Assembly (NCBI GenBank): GCA_905250115.1
Contig: CAJNOI010000002.1
Coordinates: 1,561,866 to 1,625,865, forward strand
DNA length: 64,000 bases
Origin: Adineta steineri
Lineage: Eukaryota; Rotifera; Eurotatoria; Adinetida; Adinetidae
Direction: 5' to 3'
Position numbers and translations under genes: made by a program. The notes under the pieces were generated by a model that did no database searches, was not told where the DNA came from, and saw nothing but the letters and a program-made list of their open reading frames with translations. Shown one piece after another: positions 60,789 to 64,000 of this stretch. The stretch's first letter is position 1. Every line of letters begins with the position of its first letter.

Positions 60789-61301
60789 ATGTCTACTCTT
60801 TGTCGTTTTGTATTACCATCAACATTATCATCAACTGAAGAAGCATGTGTAACAGAATTTAATGAATATAAAAAACGTAGAAAAGAAATTGCACAAAATA
60901 AATCAGCAAATAAACGTTTAACAAATACAATTGGAGGAATAACAACAAATGTCACAAGTACTAATGATTTATCACGACATCAAAAAGATTCTATAAGAAA
61001 TCCTGAACAAGCGAAAGAAGCAGCTAAAAAACTTGTACAAAGTGGTGCAATTAAAGTACAAGCACAAGGCAAAGATCAAGGATTTAAACGTGCATCATCG
61101 AATACTGGACAAGGACCTATTATTAAAAAAATAGGTTTAACACCAAATATATCATCCGGATCACCATCAACATCAAATCAAACAAATCCATTTCAATCAG
61201 TTTCATTTGTTAGTCCAACTTCTACCCCTAAATTTGTACATACTAATTCTAATGAAAACAAACGACGTGTTGTTAATTATGATGACACAGACAATTACTA
61301 A
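60789..61301 (+). CDS. NELF-E-like N-terminal-domain protein lacking an RRM, 170 aa
   Basis: Single exon. The first part (LPSTLSSTEEACVTEFNEYK then KRRKEIAQNKS) and particularly NPEQAKEAAKKLVQSGAIKV followed by QGFKRA match the conserved N-terminal region of negative elongation factor E. That region in human reads as a Lys-rich helix followed by EQAKQLVKSGAI and GFKR. NELF-E binds NELF-B and, with DSIF, pauses RNA polymerase II near promoters. Here the protein ends after a Ser/Asn/Pro-rich tail (NPFQSVSFVSPTSTP), and the RD-repeat and RNA-recognition motif of vertebrate NELF-E are absent. It may be a short NELF-E or a paralogue. The stop is 82 bp before PSMA6. Confidence 0.6.
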   Translation: MSTLCRFVLPSTLSSTEEACVTEFNEYKKRRKEIAQNKSANKRLTNTIGGITTNVTSTNDLSRHQKDSIRNPEQAKEAAKKLVQSGAIKVQAQGKDQGFKRASSNTGQGPIIKKIGLTPNISSGSPSTSNQTNPFQSVSFVSPTSTPKFVHTNSNENKRRVVNYDDTDNY

Positions 61302-61383
61302 AGACATTTTTTCTTTTGTTTTATGTATGTATAAATATATACTTCTAGATTGAAACAAATATTATAAATTTTTATTTAAAAAT
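61302..61383 (+). promoter_or_regulatory. 82-bp intercistronic region with acceptor-like site
   Basis: Between the NELF-E-like stop and the PSMA6 start. Contains a pyrimidine-rich TTTTTTCTTTTG, then CTTCTAG ending at 61348, an acceptor-like sequence 35 nt before the PSMA6 ATG. It is too short for an ordinary terminator plus promoter. Read here as a candidate trans-splice acceptor; inference. Confidence 0.4.
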
Positions 61384-63222
61384 ATGAGTCGAACAGCTTC
61401 AGCCGGTTTCGATCGTGATATTACAATTTTCTCACCAGAAGGTCGACTCTATCAAGTTGGTTCGTAATTTAATAAAAAAAAAATAATAAATGAATTGTTT
61501 TATTAAATATATTATATTATAGAATATGCTTTTAAAGCAATTAATCAAGGTGGTTTAACAACAGTAGCTGTACGTGGCAATGATTGTGTCATTGCTATTG
61601 CACAAAAAAAAATTCCGGTTAGTTTTTTGAAAACATAAAAGATCATTTTGATAAATTCTGTATGTCTCATGAGACATTTCGTAAGCTGCATGAAATAAAA
61701 TGGAACGACTAATTTTTGTATTAAATACCATGCAATGGGACTGAACAGATCGAACTGTCTCAGGAGACATTTTTTTCCTAGAAATAGAGTGAGAATGAAG
61801 GTTTTTTTCATATGATAATTAGTTTTAATAAATATTTTTTTTAATTACAAATTCAATAAGAAGTAAATCATAGAAAAAGAAGTGATTGACATATTTATTA
61901 TGTCACACGCATGCACGATAAAATGAATTAATTGTACTATTTCTAATAGAAAGAAACTATTGATTGAATTTGCTATGATAGGGTGAAGAATGATAACTGT
62001 CACAATCGATACTAATGTCAATTTGTTTATTAGTTCTAATTGTCATAGATTAACTTTTTCTCTATTAACGGACAATTCACTCGTATGTTCACACTTTTTT
62101 TTACTGACCATAGAAATATATATTGGTGTACATTAGTATTCAGTTATACATTATGACATCAATTTTGTCGAAATAAACGCTTTTATCGATATTTAACAGT
62201 AAAAAAAGCAGGGAATGAGTACAAGTTCTCATCTAAAAAGGAAAAAATGCTTCTAGGTTCTCTCTTTTTCATTGTCGTATCGATAAGTATAAGTACTATA
62301 GTGAACATTGATCGACGAATATATATGTATGCAATGAAGCTCGTCAAATTCAGTATAAATACATTTTCACTTTTGATAGACCCGATATTAATAGTTTGAC
62401 ACATTTATGATGAATATTTTAATTGATTAGGACAAATTACTTGATCCATCGTCCGTGACTCATTTACATGCAATCACACCAACTGTTGGATGTTTAATGA
62501 CTGGCATGGTTGGTATGTATTATATATATATATATAAATATCGGATTGCTATAATTCTTAAATATTGTAGCTGATTCACGATGGCAAGTACAACGAGCTC
62601 GTTATGAAGCAGCTTCATGGAAGTATAAATACGGTTATGATATTCCAGTTGATGCTATGTGTCGTCGTGTAGCTGATATTTCACAAGTTTATACACAAGA
62701 AGCTGAAATGAGACCACTTGGTTGCTGTAAGATAATTTCAAATGATTTCTTTTCTTTATATATTGTTATTTTCAGGTATGATTTTATTTGGTATGGACGA
62801 AGAAAAAGGTCCAATGCTCTATAAAACTGATCCAGCTGGATACTTTTGTGGATTTCGTGCTACCAGTGCTGGTGTAAAACAAACTGAAGCAAATAATTTC
62901 TTAGAAAAACGTATAAAGAAAAAATCAGATTTAACATTTGATGAAGCTATTGAAGTAAAACAAACTTTCTTCGAAAAAGTTATTGATAATATATTTTTCT
63001 AGTTGGCTATTTCAACATTAGCAAGTGTACTTTCAACTGATTTAAAACCAAATGAAATTGAAATTGGTGTTGTTACGAAAGATAATATTAAATTTCGGTT
63101 TGTTTGTTTTTTTTCTATATGAAGAAATTTACATCATTTTATTTTTTCAATTATCATTTTTTAGAGTCTTAACAGAAAGTGAAGTTGAACAACATTTAAC
63201 ACGAATTGCCGAAAAAGAATAA
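61384..63222 (+). CDS. PSMA6: 20S proteasome subunit alpha type-6, 7 exons, 246 aa
   Basis: Exons 61384-61459, 61523-61617, 62431-62512, 62571-62726, 62776-62954, 63003-63097, 63165-63222; total exactly 246 codons plus stop, the same length as human PSMA6. The proteasome alpha-subunit signature is present at the N-terminus ([20 protein letters not shown], followed by FKAIN). It is followed by [20 protein letters not shown], a [16 protein letters not shown] segment, [18 protein letters not shown] and the closing [17 protein letters not shown]. It forms part of the outer alpha ring that gates the proteolytic chamber. Intron 2 is 813 bp and contains palindromic sequence, while the others are about 48-63 bp. 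An AATAAA lies near 63346. Confidence 0.96.
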
Positions 63223-63415
63223 ACAATATTCAAAAAAATTTTCTTTAATGAACATGACGTTCTAAAAATCCAGAAATTGTTGTTATTCGCCTATCTTTTT
63301 CTTTTCTTTTGTTTTTTTTTATTATTATTATTACTGCTGTGATCAAATAAAACATCTTTCACACCCTATTCAAAATATCTTTCATTTCAGATAATCAAAA
63401 ACCGTCATTGTATGG

Positions 63416-64000
63416 ATGGCGACGGTTAAAATATTAGTTTTTATATCATTTATTGCGATATTAGCATTAAATGCAATCGCATCAACTACAACCGGACATG
63501 TTTTATCCAGTCGAAGTGATCCATCTGTTCGTGATCGTTTACCTAAAATTGAAATGAATGCAACAAGTCATTCAATTGTCATGACACTTCATCCAGCAAC
63601 AATAAATGATGAAACAATAAAACGTTTTCGTTTACAATATGGAATTAATTTTCCATATCAACATACAATTAATATAAATAAAAATCAAACTTCTCTAATT
63701 ATTGATAAACTTGGTAAATAAATATTCAATATTATTTTCATGAACCTATTGAAAAAATTTCTTATATTTAGAACCAAATCAAAAATATATTTTTTCATTA
63801 ATTGCACTCAATGAAAATAATGATACAGTTATTCCTGAACAATTTTATGATTTTCAAATGCCATCCGAAGGTAATTTTTTTTAAGAATAAATAACTTTCA
63901 ATATATTTTTGAATTAAGATGATGATCGTCAACCACCTAAAACACCTTTAGAATTAAATCTAATTCCACGTTCAAAAACATCTGTTCTACTTCAATGGAC
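63416..64000 (+). CDS. Secreted fibronectin type III protein, partial (runs off window)
   Basis: Exons 63416-63713, 63772-63870 and 63919 onward to the window end. A signal peptide (MATVKILVFISFIAILALNA) precedes one FN3 domain. Its strands are readable: RLPKIEMNATSHSIVMTL, IKRFRLQYGINFPYQHTI, NQTSLIIDKL and EPNQKYIFSLIALNENND. A second FN3 appears to begin at PPKTPLELNL with SVLLQW. The first domain resembles those of ABI3BP/TARSH-type extracellular matrix proteins, but that is only a weak similarity by eye. An ATTTCAG acceptor-like site ends at 63390, 25 nt before the ATG. A short out-of-frame ATG at 63412 stops after five codons. Confidence 0.7.

Noticed and set aside
61545..61811. Minus-strand frames in the PSMA6 intron region
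   Set aside because: Overlap PSMA6 exon 2 and intron on the opposite strand without homology or splice support.

Overview
The window looks like nuclear DNA of a bdelloid rotifer, or a very close relative. It is AT-rich and holds intron-rich animal genes, with many introns of about 45-65 bp using GT..AG. Metazoan genes are present (Ric-8, O-GlcNAc transferase, INPP4, TRAP-alpha, proteasome alpha-6, DNAJC1, FSIP1). They sit beside families I know mainly from bdelloid genomes: ADP-ribosyltransferase proteins with kinesin-light-chain-type TPRs, LamG-like secreted proteins, and very large LDLa/EGF proteins ending in a seven-helix receptor. Two runs of exactly 100 N (43186-43285, 53805-53904) are scaffold gaps. 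No prokaryotic, viral or CRISPR features were seen.

Layout. 1-16 kb is a conserved gene block: FSIP1 (-) and Ric-8 (+) share a 360-bp divergent promoter, DNAJC1 (+) follows Ric-8, then an unrecognised two-exon gene (-) and a ceramide-1-phosphate-transfer-type GLTP gene (+). At 16.8-19.3 kb is an LRR single-pass membrane protein (-). From 19.3 to 28.5 kb I find no gene, only AT/GA-rich low-complexity DNA. At 28.6-29.5 kb is a decayed NIPA-type magnesium transporter. At 29.9-35.0 kb is a complete 18-exon OGT (-).

35-55 kb is an accessory region. Three ART/TPR paralogues lie in tandem on the minus strand: one probably inactive, one with intact catalytic motifs, one cut by a gap. They are followed by a LamG-like secreted protein (+) and an LDLa/EGF receptor (-) with a gap in its N-terminus. 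This is also where almost all of a family of short foldback repeats sits. Their arms are built of TGTGGG-like units, resembling the bdelloid telomere repeat; one locus carries a short tandem TGTGGG run.

54.6-64 kb returns to housekeeping genes: a 59-residue membrane microprotein (+), INPP4 (-) with another gene nested in one intron, TRAP-alpha/SSR1 (-), then a tight plus-strand series of a NELF-E-like protein, PSMA6 and an FN3 protein that runs off the window. Only 82 bp separate NELF-E and PSMA6, with a splice-acceptor-like site between them. This is compatible with the trans-splicing and polycistronic transcription known in rotifers. Exon structures were built by eye from reading frame, splice sites and protein-family resemblance; individual junctions could be off by a few bases.
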